DNA of 64,000 nt from Gnetum montanum (GCA_015680685.1 MNCI01027002.1:310001-374000); one strand, 5' to 3'; shown: positions 22,305-32,702, numbered from the stretch's first letter. The notes: a model not told the origin generated them from the letters alone. Numbers and translations are program-made.

Positions 22305-23362
22305 CTAATTAACATGATCTATTTCTTGCATTACTTCATCAAAACATTCTAGTTCCCTAGCATCAGTCAAAAGTAAATAATGTAATGAGGGAGAGTACAT
22401 ATCTCTAAGCTTTGATGTTCTAGTAGATCTTCTTAATGGAGGCTTTGATGTAACTATTTGTAACTCAACTTTAGCTTCATCTTTAGCTATTCTGTTTCCA
22501 AGATTTTCTTGAATCCTTCCAACTACATCCCTCTTAGATATCTCTTCCAAGTCAACCTTCTCACTTTTCTTTTCATACTTCCCTGCACTATTAGATTTCG
22601 ATCTAGACTTGTCCTTGTACAACACATGTTCATTAAAAGTGACATCCCTATGCCTTATAATTTTTCTATTTTGATCATCCCAAAAATGATAACCAACATC
22701 ATTAGAACCATAGCCAATAAAATAATATTTCTTAGCTTTAGGATCAATTTTATCTTGGATATTAGAACCTAAGTGCACATATGATACACAACCAAAAACT
22801 TTAAAATGTGAGAAGTTTACTACCTTTCCTAACCATTCCTCCTTAAGTATCTTAATGTCTAGCAAAACTGAAGGTCCTTGATTTATGAGATAGGCTAGTG
22901 TGTTGATTGCATCTGCCCAAAACATCTTTGGTAGTCCAAAAGATATCCTCATGCTTCTAGCTCTCTCATTTAAGGTCTTGTTCATTATCTTAGCAACACT
23001 ATTATGCTCCAATGTTCTAGGAACCATCTTAATTATTTTGATCCCATTCTCAAAATAGAAAGCCTTAACTCTAAACTATCATACTCTCCACCATTATTAG
23101 ACCTCAAACACTTGGCTCTCAAAGCAGTTTGGTTTTCCAATTTTGCCTTCCACCTTTTAAATGTATAAAACATATCAGATTTATTTTTAAGAAAATAAAC
23201 CCATACCTTTCTATTGGAATTTTCAACAAATAATAGCACAATCCACCAAGGAAACTCATTGGAGCTAGTCCCCATACATCTCAGTCTTTGATGTTCTTCC
23301 AATTTTTGAGAAACTAGCTCTTTTCTACTTCCAATAAATACATCCTTCAAATAAACTAACAT
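22305..23362 (-). pseudogene. Copia integrase, decayed
   Basis: Two adjacent frames, 23362-23033 and 23027-22305, together cover the catalytic core and C-terminal part. The second catalytic Asp is replaced in LRSNNGGEY, and the catalytic Glu by Lys in NSVAKIMNKTL. The downstream GKVVNFSHFKVFGCVSYVHL block is characteristic of copia integrase, as are KAKKYYFIGYG and the LRRSTRTSK junction to RT. With two of the three acidic residues lost the enzyme would be inactive. Confidence 0.9.
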
Positions 23363-23669
23363 TCTTAAACTTCAAGTCTAGTGATTTCCCCTATGAGGCC
23401 AACAACTTCATTCCCTTTTCACTCATGTTTCCCAACCTCTAATGTCACAATGTTGACATTGATTTTGAATCAACCACTGACATTGTATCTTTTATTTCTA
23501 AAGTGGTGTACAATGTTCCCACCTTATTTCCCTAAGCAATGATCAGATTTCATTTAATTATTTTCCACGATCTACCTCCAAATACAATACTTTACCCTTC
23601 ATTATCTATCTGACCCATAGAAATAAGGTTTTTCACTAAACCTAAAACATGTCTAACATTTTGTAACTT

Positions 23670-23855
23670 CTATTCTTTCCCTTGGGTAGTCTTTATATAA
23701 ACATCATTCTTCCTCATAATTTTTAATGAGTCATCATTTTTAAGATAAACCTTTACAAAATTCCTAGTAGCATAGTTATTAAATAGTTCTTTAAAATAAG
23801 TAGAGTGAAACAACACATCTAAATCAAGAATCCAAGATTCAATATCACTATCCAC
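23670..23855 (-). pseudogene. Copia aspartic protease fragment
   Basis: WILDLDVLFHSTYFKELF occupies the place of the copia protease active site, where a WILDSGAS-type motif is expected. The Asp is kept but the following Ser-Gly-Ala is lost. It lies between the gag zinc knuckle and integrase, as expected. Confidence 0.75.
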
Positions 23856-23929
23856 ACAAAAAAATAGGGCATTAGAAATTTCTTCAATAGCTACACTTGC
23901 TATATCATCATGCTAATTTTTCTTTTCTT

Positions 23930-24682
23930 CCTTTAGTGCCATGCACTATTTTCTAAGGTGGCCTTTCTAATTGCAATTCCAACATGTGGCATTCTTGTAA
24001 CCCCTTAGATTGACTTCTTCCCTTAGACTTTCGTTTTCCATGGTCCTGATTCTGTTTCCACTAAAAACTTCTATCTCTATCTTCATTACTTAAGCTACAA
24101 CCAAAAGATTCACCTAACTCCCTTATATGTATATCCTCATTGAGAATCAAATCTTGAACTCTAGAAAACTTCAATTTTTGATCTCTTGATGAACTACTAA
24201 CTGTAGTTTCCATTGTAGACCAATTATCAAGTAGGGATGATAACAAGATCAATGCTTTGATCTCATCATCAAAGTCAATTTCAACAGAACTCAACTAACT
24301 TATGATCACATTGAACTCATTGATGTGATTTGTAAGCAATGCACCTTCAAACATCCTCAGATTGAATAATTAGCACATCAGATATACCTTCTTTGGTGGA
24401 TGACTTCTTATACATATCTAATAAAGCTTTCATCAAACCCTGAGTAATCTTTTCATTGACGAAATTAAACAGAATGTTCTATGATAATGTCAAATAAATC
24501 ACCCCAAGAGCCTAGCAATCTAATAGTTTCCAATCCTCTTTGCTCATATGATTTGGCTTCTTACGCAATGGTGGTTTATGTAACTTCTTCTGGTACATAT
24601 AATCTTTGATCTACATCTTCTAGAACCTGAAGTCTATCCCATCGTACTTATTGATCCTCACTTTCCCATCCTTGGATGTCAT
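23930..24682 (-). pseudogene. Copia gag with CCHC zinc knuckle, decayed
   Basis: The likely start ATG is at 24680-24682 (minus), about 35 bp after the primer site. The middle contains FDDEIKALILLSSLLDNW, a hallmark of plant copia gag. Near 23960-24000 a knuckle CWNC...GH....C is recognisable across a stop. Several stops are present. Gag would form the particle and bind element RNA. Confidence 0.8.
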
Positions 24683-24715
24683 CACTCTTAGTGATCGTTT
24701 GCAAACCTCACTCCA

Positions 24716-24733
24716 AACCTCACTCCAATACTA
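24716..24733 (-). other. Degenerate primer-binding site (initiator Met type)
   Basis: On minus, TAGTATTGGAGTGAGGTT matches the usual copia initiator-tRNA-Met site at about 14 of 18 positions, three bases after the 5' LTR. Confidence 0.45.
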
Positions 24734-24736
24734 GTT

Positions 24737-25065
24737 TGTTAGGAAATGAATCAAGAAAAAAAATAAGAATAGAAAAAACAAGAACACAGAGAATTTTTGT
24801 GGTTCAGCAAGATCACCACTCATTCATAGTCACATTAGAGTTTCAGTATATGTTTTTGCATATTATAGTTACAAAAGAGTTTTAGAACGCTACATAAATA
24901 TGCATAAAGAAACCATCCATAATTGAAACTGGCCCATGACCTAACAATCTGGTACAGCTACAAGAGAGTTTCAAAAAGTTACATAAATATGCATAGACAA
25001 ACCATCTATAACCAAAATTGGCCCATGATCCAATAATCCAAATCAATCATTACATGACTCCAACA
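24737..25065 (-). repeat. 5' LTR of the copia element with internal duplication
   Basis: 329 bp, 91 bp longer than the other LTR because the block from the TACAA(A/G)AGAGTTT segment to CCCATGA(C/T)C is present twice in tandem (about 24865-24955 and 24957-25040). The copies have diverged, so the duplication is old. Confidence 0.8.
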
Positions 25066-25113
25066 CACTATCCTTAGGATTAGTGGATTCATTGATGCAA
25101 TTTCAAGGACCAC

Positions 25114-28074
25114 TAAATGTTGCTAGCTACCCTTAGCTTTCTGCATGAGAATACCGTGAAAGAGACAAGTCCAAGGCACAGGGACCACAGCTCTTTCCTA
25201 CCAAACAAATTAGTGGATAGTAGTATTAATGCAAGGCATAATGAATTGATTCACATGTCCCTTTACATTTAAATTCATTGAGATAAGAATAAGATACAGC
25301 CAAAGTGCCACACCCATAAATAAAACACAACACCCTTAATTCATGAGAGCAAAAATGTAGAAAGAGAAAACATTAATAGCAAGTTTGGGATCTTATTATC
25401 TAAAAGTTGAAACAAGTAGATGGAGGAAAATTCTCAATGAAAATTGGATATTTAGATTATGTAATACAATAGCATTGAAGATGAATATCAAATTTCATGC
25501 AATGTCCTACATTAGATCACATTAGACATAGATGATATATTAAAGTTATAAGTTTGGTTGACTTGTTTCAAATGTTACCACAAATACTTAGTAATTTTTT
25601 ACTGATGTTTTCTAAACTTATTGTATGTATAATTCTACTATCCAATAGATCAAGAGGGTTTGTAGCCATAATAAAATTTCAATTTTAACTTCAATTTAGT
25701 AAAACAAACAATATTTCTAAAAGGGAAAAAATATTTCTATTTGAAAGGTATGAGGGGATGCCTTAATTCAAAGACAAACTATTTATCTATTACTATTCCT
25801 ATGGACAAAGAATAGGATCTCCTTATTTGAGAGTTAAAATAGGTTGATGATTGAAAATTTCTCATTATTTAAGAATAAATATGGGCCAAAAGTCTCAAGA
25901 TACAATCTAAACAAAGACTTTTAATAAAATATTCAAAAAAATTTCAAAGTCTGTAAATACCACAAATTTTCCAGAAATACAAATATTTTATATTTTATCC
26001 AAGAATCTCCAAAGGATAGGTCTTAGTTACTTTCACTACCAAAATGATAAGTCCTAGAATAACCTCACTACTAACATCAATTATCTTATTAAATATTTAA
26101 TGTTCAGAAAAGTCAAAAAAATTTCAACAAAAATAGAGATATTATATGTTTTAGCTAGAAATATCTAAAGAGAAGTCTTGGTTAGTATCATTTCCAAAGG
26201 AACATACTAATAGGTCTTGGAATACCAACATTACTAACATCCTTAGTGGTCAAGGTACATGCATCATCAAAATGATAGGTCTTGACTATGCCTCACCACA
26301 TACCAATTGACTCAATTTCTTAGTGTTATGATCTTGGCTAGTTTTCCATTCTTAAATGAACTTACCAATCAAAATTGAAAGTAGGAAATCCATCCAAACC
26401 CTTTTTTTTGAGGGGTGGGTTCCATTAAGAAACACCTTAGTATTACATGTAGATGGGACCATCTAAAATATTTGCAACTTCCAATAGCAATTGAACAAAC
26501 TTGATCACATTATATATTATTTTATTATTTTCTAAATCCAAAGGATTCCAAAATAGTCAAAAGTTCACAATAACTAAAATTCCACAAAATCTTGGAAATT
26601 CCCATTTATATCAAAGACTAATTCAAAATTATTATAAAATATCCAAGAAATTGGCAAAAACCGCACATCATCCAAAAATTTACCAAAAAGACAAATTGAC
26701 CTAAAACAAATACAATACAAATTTCCATATAAAAACAAGTTGAAACTATAAAACATTTAGCAGTCTTAACATAATAATTAAAGTTGTAAAAAATAAGGAA
26801 GAATTAGGAAGAAGAAAGGAAAAAGAAAAAATTCACAACAAAATAAAGAAACCACATGAAAAGGAAAATAAAATAAACTTTCTTATTGTGTTGCAAGACC
26901 TTTTAAAATTTTCTTATTGACTTTCCTTCATACTCAAAAATGCTCGCAATATACTTTCACTTCATTTGAAACCTATGCATTAGAAATTTTCCATGAACCA
27001 AAGCAAGACATATTGAAGAGAAAAATCTATTTACAAGTAGAAGAAAGACATGCATCATGACACATAGCCTTAATACATGTATATAAACAAAAGAAACATA
27101 CTCAGAATTAAAGAAACTAAGTTGAAAATGGCTTCAGAATGAAGAAACTAGGTGGGAAATGGTTTCTATTTGGAAGAAAGAAAGCTTTGAATGGTTTCTG
27201 TTTCAAACCAAAAAAAAAGAAAAAAGAAAAGAAACCAAAATTCATAGGGCAGTGAAGGAAAATGATATGATGTGTGTAGCTTGTATATATATATGCTTTA
27301 CATGTAACATTATTGATGAGGTGCTAGGTACCCCTACGCCCAACCATACGAATCACGGGCCTTCACACGCGACTCGGTTGAATTTCATAGACTGTAAGCA
27401 CTTAACATACACTAGACCCTGATCAGCAAAACCTTGGGTTAGAATGGTTGTCTTCTTCCCAATCTCACTTGTGATGTTCTAGTGGTGATGGTTAAGTGAG
27501 ATTGAGGCAACTGACTTTTATAACTTTTTACTTTGTCTTTTGGCATCTAATTAAGGTATGGAAAGTAAGGAATGAGTGATTATCTAATCTATGATTATCC
27601 TAATCCATATTCTAACTATTCCGAGCATAAGTATTCGATCCCATCTTCCCGGCACGTTCTGAGCATCCCCTAACCACTACTGGGTTACCAGACATTAAGC
27701 GTCACTGGGTTACCAAGTGTTGGGTTTGCGTTCGTGATAGTCGTACTTATGGTTTCTATGAACTATGAATGAACGATAGTGATTAAACTAATAATAAGAG
27801 AAACTTAAGTAATTATTAAAGCATATAAATATTAAGCTATTGAATGCATTAAATGACTAAGTCCAAATGCTGCAAGGAATGCTTGAAGAGTTCATCTTTA
27901 TTGTCGTCATGCTAATGGGCTCAGATACATCAACGCTCGAATAAAGAGCCGATCACTTTTGTTACATCTGCTGCAGGCACTTGGAAAATATTCTATCTCC
28001 TACGGAAACAAACTACAAGAGCTTCGCTGCAATTGAAAAAAAGGTACTTCAATGAGGTGGAAGGCCCTCTTATT
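25114..28074 (-). mobile_element. Repeat B: minus-strand LTR (R-U5) and 5' leader
   Basis: Direct repeat of A. On minus it runs from the TATA box (complement at 28071-28080) through R-U5 to the LTR end at 27314, then into a leader to about 25114. The leader is a diverged relative of 6000-7000. The last shared bases before the left boundary are CCACTAAATGTTGC. The two copies differ by scattered substitutions and small indels. No coding potential is seen in it. Confidence 0.75.
27336..27362 (-). ncRNA. Conserved LTR hairpin, copy B
   Basis: Minus strand AGGCCC faces GGGCGT: five of six pairs form, with a G-G mismatch at the second position. The plus-strand loop AACCATACGAATCAC is the same as in A. 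Confidence 0.4.
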
Positions 28075-28215
28075 TATAAGCCGAAATAGGCACCATGTAA
28101 ACAGGGTGACGTCGACGCATGGAAGGATGCGTCGACGAGGCCACGTTGATGAGGCCACATATACGGGTCCCATATACGCAGCCTAGTAAACGCAGCAACC
28201 AACAAACACTTCATT
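28071..28215 (-). promoter_or_regulatory. U3 promoter of LTR B: TATA box and CpG-rich palindrome
   Basis: On the minus strand CTTATAAATA (28071-28080) is the TATA box. Upstream, at 28111-28136, GTCGACGCAT and ATGCGTCGAC form a perfect inverted repeat with a 6-base centre. GA(C/T)GAGGCCAC occurs twice, and CATATACG twice. This block stands out in CpG content from the surrounding AT-rich DNA. The outer LTR end was not determined. Confidence 0.55.
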
Positions 28216-29680
28216 AATTATTATTTTACTTTTTATTTTTATTTACTATTCTTTAAACTACCTTCACATGGCTATCTTACCTTTTGAAATTGATTTTTTT
28301 CCAACTTAGTTTTAATTTAATTTTTTCCTAAAAAACATTTTCATAAGTTCATTTTTTATTTCTTTCTCCTAATTAATATTCTCAATGTTCAAACATGCAT
28401 AATAGGCACATATAGACTCCAAATCAAATTCCATTTGAATCTATAGGATCCTTATCAAGTGCACTATATGTTCATATATTAAAATCATATCAAAGCATCA
28501 CTCATCATAGTCATATAATTTATATGTCAAAACTTTCATGAAATTTTTAGTAAACTAAAAATGTGATATCTCGAGAATTGTAACTCTAATTTTAATGAAC
28601 CAAAGGGTTAAAATTAGCATTTGATATGTTCTGGACATATTGGTTTCAAGTTAGATTCTAGGTAGAATACCATTGTAAGGTATTTTCTTAATCAAGCCAG
28701 TTTATATAATATTAAGCTATAATTAAAAATGAACTTAGAATTCTAGTTTGATGACAAGAAATGAAAGGGTGTATGACTTGGGTAAGGTTAGAGTCTAAAA
28801 TGTTCTAAGAAAAGAGCATTATATAATGACATGTGCATAATAAAGAATAAAATAGATATAACTAAATGTACATAAAGAATAAAATATGTATAACCAAATA
28901 CCTATAGAGGCATGATAATTGGCAAAAAGAAAAATTTCCTAGGGTAATTGGATTTCAATACTTAATTATAAAATATATATAAAACATATGATTGTGCTCC
29001 AATAGTAGTAAAAAAAAAGAATACAAAACTTTAATAAAATACTTTAGCAATAACAACAACAATAGTAACTAGAATAATGTAATCCTATTATTTAGTCAAT
29101 AAAATTAGAACTAACCTATTGAAATGAAATGCATTTGACAATAGTAAATAATTAAACCTATGCAAAATTTAGGTTGTGGCAATACACATATAAGCTATGT
29201 TGTTTAGGGAGTCTTGAAGATCAATGAGCACTATGTGTTTCTTAGTATCCTCAAACTAAAGATTTAAGAAAAAAAAATCATCTTTTCTTGTTAGATCTAG
29301 TGTTAGTTGAACACTTTGTTAAGTCAATATTTAATTTTCATGATAGAAATGTAATGTTTATTCATGATAGAAATCTAATGTTTGCTCCTTACCTGAGCTC
29401 AAATCCTTATCTTCTCTTGGTATTTAATCCATGTATGCTTCATGCAACTACCGGTGAGTCCAAGCCCACCTTTACCACCGTTTACACATGTGGTTTATGT
29501 GAAAGGGTCTTGTCATCGTCTACTCATTTTGGTTATTGGTTTGTGCTTTGTTGATTTAGCTTTTATGTTGCTTAAAGGATATTCTATCTTTCTCTGACTG
29601 CCTGGTTTGATATTCTATCTTTCTTTGACTACATGGTTTGGCTCTCATTTCATCTTTATTCTCATCTTGATGAATTTGAA
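28216..29680. other. AT-rich intergenic DNA, no gene seen
   Basis: No recognisable ORF, repeat or RNA. Small direct repeats occur (TATTCTATCTTTCT(C/T)TGACT near 29580 and 29610; CATGATAGAAAT(G/C)TAATGTTT near 29338 and 29363). It forms the distal 5' flank of the hevein-like gene. Confidence 0.4.
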
Positions 29681-29690
29681 TTTAAAGGTA

Positions 29691-29706
29691 CACGTGAATC
29701 CACGTG
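29691..29706. promoter_or_regulatory. Paired G-boxes upstream of the hevein-like gene
   Basis: CACGTG occurs at 29691-29696 and again at 29701-29706, ten bases (one helical turn) apart. CACGTG is the core bound by plant bZIP and bHLH factors. They lie about 640 bp upstream of the TATA box, so a role for this gene is inference. Confidence 0.4.
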
Positions 29707-29839
29707 CTATGCCCTGCAATAATACAATCCACCCATTTGTTTGGTAGGAAAATGACAACAATAAAATGAAACCCTTTTGTTACTCAATCCAATTTTCCAA
29801 GAATAAAATTAAGCATGAAGCTTCAACCAAATTTATAAC

Positions 29840-29881
29840 AAATGACGTTTCCGTCCCAACAAATCACGTTTCCATCCCAAC
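29840..29881 (+). repeat. 21-bp direct repeat, two copies
   Basis: AAATGACGTTTCCGTCCCAAC and AAATCACGTTTCCATCCCAAC follow each other directly and differ at two positions. Both keep an ACGTTTCC core. Confidence 0.8.
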
Positions 29882-30220
29882 TTGATTTCCGTATGATCCA
29901 AACCTTCAATTACCAAAGTAGCCTCTCGTGATTTCCGTGTGTTTGTTTATTCATTTGTACTCCCGTGTTTTCTGTGGTCTGTGTCAAGGCAAGGCGACCA
30001 CTTCAATATATGCCTACAGATTGGAAATTATGAAATACGGACCCAGTGCACATTTAATGCGCTTCTGCACAGGCTCCCCCGAATCGAACGCAACAATTCG
30101 TCAAAATTATCAATCCGGAATCATGAATCTCCCGCACATAATTTGTGAATACCTCATGTTAGCAACATGTTCTGAACGTCCATTAGTGTCTTACGTTTTG
30201 ACGTTTTGCCAAGGCGAATC

Positions 30221-30304
30221 TGTTGGTCGCTCACGATATCCACGACGTGGAAAAAGCCTCCATGTTGGTCGCTCACGATATCCACGACGTGGAAAAAGCC
30301 TCCA
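30221..30304 (+). promoter_or_regulatory. Perfect 42-bp tandem duplication in the hevein-like promoter
   Basis: Two identical 42-bp units (30221-30262 and 30263-30304) lie 29-112 bp upstream of the TATA box. Each holds TATCCACGACGTGGA, in which CCACG and CGTGG form a palindrome around one base and give a GACGTGG (ACGT-core) site. Duplication of such a site next to the TATA box probably changes promoter strength or inducibility (inference). The absence of differences means it is recent. Confidence 0.7.
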
Positions 30305-30332
30305 TGTGTGAACCTTGACATCCCTCAATGCC

Positions 30333-30340
30333 TATATATA
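30333..30340 (+). promoter_or_regulatory. TATA box of the hevein-like gene
   Basis: TATATATA lies 63 bp upstream of the start codon, leaving a 5' UTR of roughly 30-40 nt. The spacing fits a normal plant promoter. Confidence 0.65.
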
Positions 30341-30402
30341 GACGCTGTTAAGGAGAACTCAATGCACAAATTCATTTGGTTTTAGGATTGATCTTAGGAT
30401 AA

Positions 30403-30816
30403 ATGAGCAGTGCCAAGAAGATGCAGCGGCCTGCAATGATGCGAATTGTAGTTGCTGCTCTGGTTATGTTCATGCTGGTGACTGAGGTGATCTCTGCTGG
30501 GGAGTGTAACTCTGTAGACAAGCTCTGTGACACTGGGAAGTGTAACTGTGTAGACAAGCTCTGTGACAAGGGCCGGTGCTGCAGCAAGTGGGGATACTGT
30601 GGCACCCGCAAAGCTTACTGCGGCGAAGGCTCCTGCCAATGCCAATGCCCATATGCCATTCACAGCAGTGCACTGGTCAGAGACGGAGGCCGAGGGGAGG
30701 CAGACCGGCATTGGCATTGGCAGTTCTCTTTGCCGCACCAAGCTTCGCCGGTGCCACAGTATCCCCACTTGGGCGGTGATCTTTTCTCCATCTATACTAT
30801 CCATCTATGGCAGTAA
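30403..30816 (+). CDS. Secreted hevein-like chitin-binding peptide precursor
   Basis: 137 codons, no intron needed. Residues 1-32 form a signal peptide (charged start, hydrophobic core [13 protein letters not shown], likely cut after VISA). The hevein domain spans residues 47-84: C-x4-C-x4[20 protein letters not shown], then QCQCPY. The chitin-contacting Ser61, Trp63, Tyr65 and Tyr72 of the family are all present. The six-cysteine core resembles short amaranth-type hevein peptides, with extra C-terminal cysteines as in eight-cysteine types. Residues 35-46 are a duplicate of 47-58, giving 12 cysteines in total. Residues 85-137 are not hevein-like: about 102-123 are translated from an inverted copy of the domain's own DNA. 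Hevein peptides bind chitin and inhibit fungi outside the cell. A TATA box and a poly(A) signal support a real gene. Whether the long C-terminus is translated or processed is unknown. Confidence 0.8.
   Translation: MSSAKKMQRPAMMRIVVAALVMFMLVTEVISAGECNSVDKLCDTGKCNCVDKLCDKGRCCSKWGYCGTRKAYCGEGSCQCQCPYAIHSSALVRDGGRGEADRHWHWQFSLPHQASPVPQYPHLGGDLFSIYTIHLWQ
30505..30576 (+). repeat. 36-bp in-frame tandem duplication in the hevein-like CDS
   Basis: Units 30505-30540 and 30541-30576 (12 codons each) match at about 30 of 36 positions. Each encodes CN(S/C)VDKLCD(T/K)G(K/R), so the duplication adds an extra cysteine loop ahead of the hevein domain. Confidence 0.85.
30585..30771. repeat. Inverted duplication (foldback) of the hevein domain
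   Basis: Arm 30585-30649 and arm 30707-30771 are reverse complements over 65 bp with no indel, about 56 of 65 paired. The outer 21 (CAAGTGGGGATACTGTGGCAC) and inner 14 (CCAATGCCAATGCC) are perfect. The spacer is 57 bases. The left arm encodes hevein residues 62-83; the right arm is its antisense copy, read in frame into the C-terminus. The transcript would fold into a long hairpin. Confidence 0.9.
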
Positions 30817-30882
30817 AATAAGTAAGCAAGCCACCCGCTGTATGGACCTCTCCATCTAGTATCTATCGTAGTAAAATAAAGC
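30785..30882 (+). repeat. Imperfect direct repeat at the 3' end of the hevein-like gene
   Basis: TCTCCATCTA...GTAAAATAAG occurs at 30785-30821 and again, shorter, at 30849-30881. The first copy supplies the stop codon and the second the poly(A) signal. Confidence 0.7.
30875..30880 (+). terminator. Poly(A) signal AATAAA
   Basis: AATAAA lies 59 bp after the stop codon of the hevein-like gene, inside a GTAAAATAAAG context. Confidence 0.6.
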
Positions 30883-30889
30883 CTTCCAC

Positions 30890-31830
30890 TGTTACCATAA
30901 TAACAGGGAACACTGGCCACCATTAACCCTTTAGCAGCGCTATCTAAGAATATGTGAAGATTATGTGTTTTTATAAATAGTAAATGTGTTGACTTCCTAT
31001 GCAGGTCGCTAAGGTTACTTTATCCATTGATGTTAAGTTGACATGACTATTCTCAAAAATAATTTATTTTATATTAAATAATTTAATAAAAATATATTAG
31101 AATTAAAAATTAATATTATTAATAAATAAATAATTATCTCTGTTCATGAGTGTAGCAACAGTGGAGTAGCCTTATGGTGGGACCTTTTTTATTTGTAGGT
31201 CACATCTACCTTGCTGTGTGGATAGTGGTTATGCTACTGGCCGAAGTTGTCTTGCCTAAAAAACTAATTAATTAATTCAATTATATTTAAAAATTAATAA
31301 AATTACTGTATGTTTAGTTTTTTTTATATTAAAATAAAGAAATATTGAGAAAAGATGCACTTAAAACTTTTTAATGTGGCTTGGACTATTTGCCAATCAA
31401 TCAACCTAACTTATTGACAAATCGACCAACATGCCTTGTTAGCACAATTAATTTTTCAACTTTTTAAACATTAGCATGGGTCATGAAGTAAATCTAGTGA
31501 TGTATATGCACAAATAACATGGTCCAATTCTTGGTAAACACATAATGCCCATTTGATTGAGCATGTTGTAACAAACTCATTAATTATTCATAAATAATTA
31601 ATAGAAATGCTAGGTACCTAAAAGATCTTGATTTAATCTTAGTCAATAATAGTCAATTAGAGTATATACCTTGTGGTTTGCAAGCCATAAGTTCCATTCA
31701 AACTAGCATCATTATCTTTAGTTTAAGTTCTACATATAGTCATCTAGTTTGGGTTACAACACCCCCTTATTTAACCTTGATCTAACTAACTAGAAAGTAG
31801 TTTTTTAAGAACATAAAGAGAATACAACAT
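30890..31830. other. AT-rich intergenic DNA, no gene seen
   Basis: No coding potential. A segment near 31710-31770 (AGTTCTACATATAGTCATCTAGTTTGGGTTACAACACCCC, broken by differences) resembles the tail of the tRNA-derived element at 18135 and may be a decayed relative. Confidence 0.35.
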
Positions 31831-32179
31831 TTTCCAATAATGTTCTACATCAGAGCACATTAAACATAGATGGGATATTACAATTGCAAATTTGGCTGAT
31901 TTATTCTAAATGTTACCAAAAACACTTGGTAATTTTCTTAATAATGTTTTTAAAACTCATAGCATGTATATTTCTATTGTCCAATAAATCCAAAAGGTCT
32001 ATCATGTCCAATAGAACACTTGGTTATGTGCACTTTTACTCCATGTGCTTATCATATCCTTCTTGTTATTTGGGTGTACTCCCATTGTTCTATCATATCT
32101 TGTTGGTTATAAGTATTCACAATTGATGTGATTCTTTGTAATTGATTTCTTTTATTGTAATGCACATAAACATAATCTC

Positions 32180-32300
32180 ATAGATTGGTTGGGGTGTTAG
32201 AACTTGGAATAAGTAAAACATAGGTACATCCCAAGATATATAGTCTAATTAGAACTTTATATAACTCAATATTGCTAATTGGAATCAAACCCATGAAAAG
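32180..32300 (-). repeat. Reverse copy of the tRNA-derived SINE-like body
   Basis: On minus, GGTTTGATTCC (B box, complement near 32281-32291) is followed by a body matching 18200-18280 (GAGTTAT, AAGTTCTA, GACTATATAT). It ends in CTAACACCCCAACC. The A box is not recognisable. Confidence 0.45.
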
Positions 32301-32676
32301 ATCTCATGCATCTGAGAAAGATTAGAAAGTAGCAAAAAAGAAAAGACTAGGACATGAATAAAGCTATAAATTCTACACTAAGTAGAGAAGTAGTAAAGCA
32401 AAAAGCTAAAAAATGATTGTGTTCATTGCAACAACACAAAACATTTTTGGGAAATTTCACCCATCACTAGTGTGTTTTACAACCATGCAATGTTATAGAG
32501 TGAAGAACGAGGAGTAGGTGTTAAGAATAAATGGAAGAGGAAGACCCCAAGTTGCCAAAAAAAAAAGGTTTATCATGTTTTGGAAAATAAAAAAAGAAAA
32601 TCCCAAATGTACAATTTGTTATGTCGGTGGAGCAAGGACACCTGCAATTGTTCCTGATGAGCAACGGGGTATCCCT

Positions 32677-32702
32677 ACGCTCAACCATACGAATACGAGC
32701 GT
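32677..32702 (-). ncRNA. Conserved LTR hairpin, copy C, with compensatory change
   Basis: The stem ACGCTC/GAGCGT (plus-strand notation) is a perfect six base pairs around a 14-base loop. Relative to the A and B type (ACGCCC/GGGCGT), the fifth position changed from C to T on one side and from G to A on the other, keeping the pair. Confidence 0.5.

Larger units (their letters stand above)
20499..25065 (-). mobile_element. Ty1/copia retrotransposon, complete but decayed
   Basis: 4,567 bp flanked by the 5-bp target duplication CACTA (20494-20498 and 25066-25070). The LTRs begin TGTTAGGAA and end CCAATA or CCAACA on the plus strand; coding is on the minus strand. Order on minus: 5' LTR (24737-25065), a degenerate initiator-Met primer site (24716-24733), gag with a CCHC knuckle, protease, integrase, RT, RNase H, the polypurine tract AAGTGGGAGAT, and the 3' LTR (20499-20736). 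The integrase-before-RT order identifies copia. Stops and catalytic losses show that it is inactive. It is nested in older sequence. Confidence 0.92.

Noticed and set aside
22509-22772. Plus-strand frame inside the copia element
   Set aside because: It is antisense to the well-supported integrase frame on minus.
12371-28074. A single giant element with 2.96-kb LTRs (A and B as LTR pair)
   Set aside because: A and B contain an LTR end, primer region and leader rather than a TG...CA unit, no target duplication is present, and the plus-strand gag does not resume after B.
29928-30311. 127-codon plus-strand frame upstream of the hevein-like gene
   Set aside because: It overlaps the promoter and its last part is the 42-bp tandem duplication read twice; no family motif is seen.
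30394-30804. A 136-codon minus-strand reading frame across the hevein-like gene
   Set aside because: It exists because the region contains an inverted duplication and a GC-rich open antisense frame; it has no signal peptide or family match, and the plus strand has TATA box, hevein motif and poly(A) signal.
31140-31260. GC-richer patch after the hevein-like gene that might be an exon
   Set aside because: No frame longer than a few dozen codons, no splice context and no family similarity.
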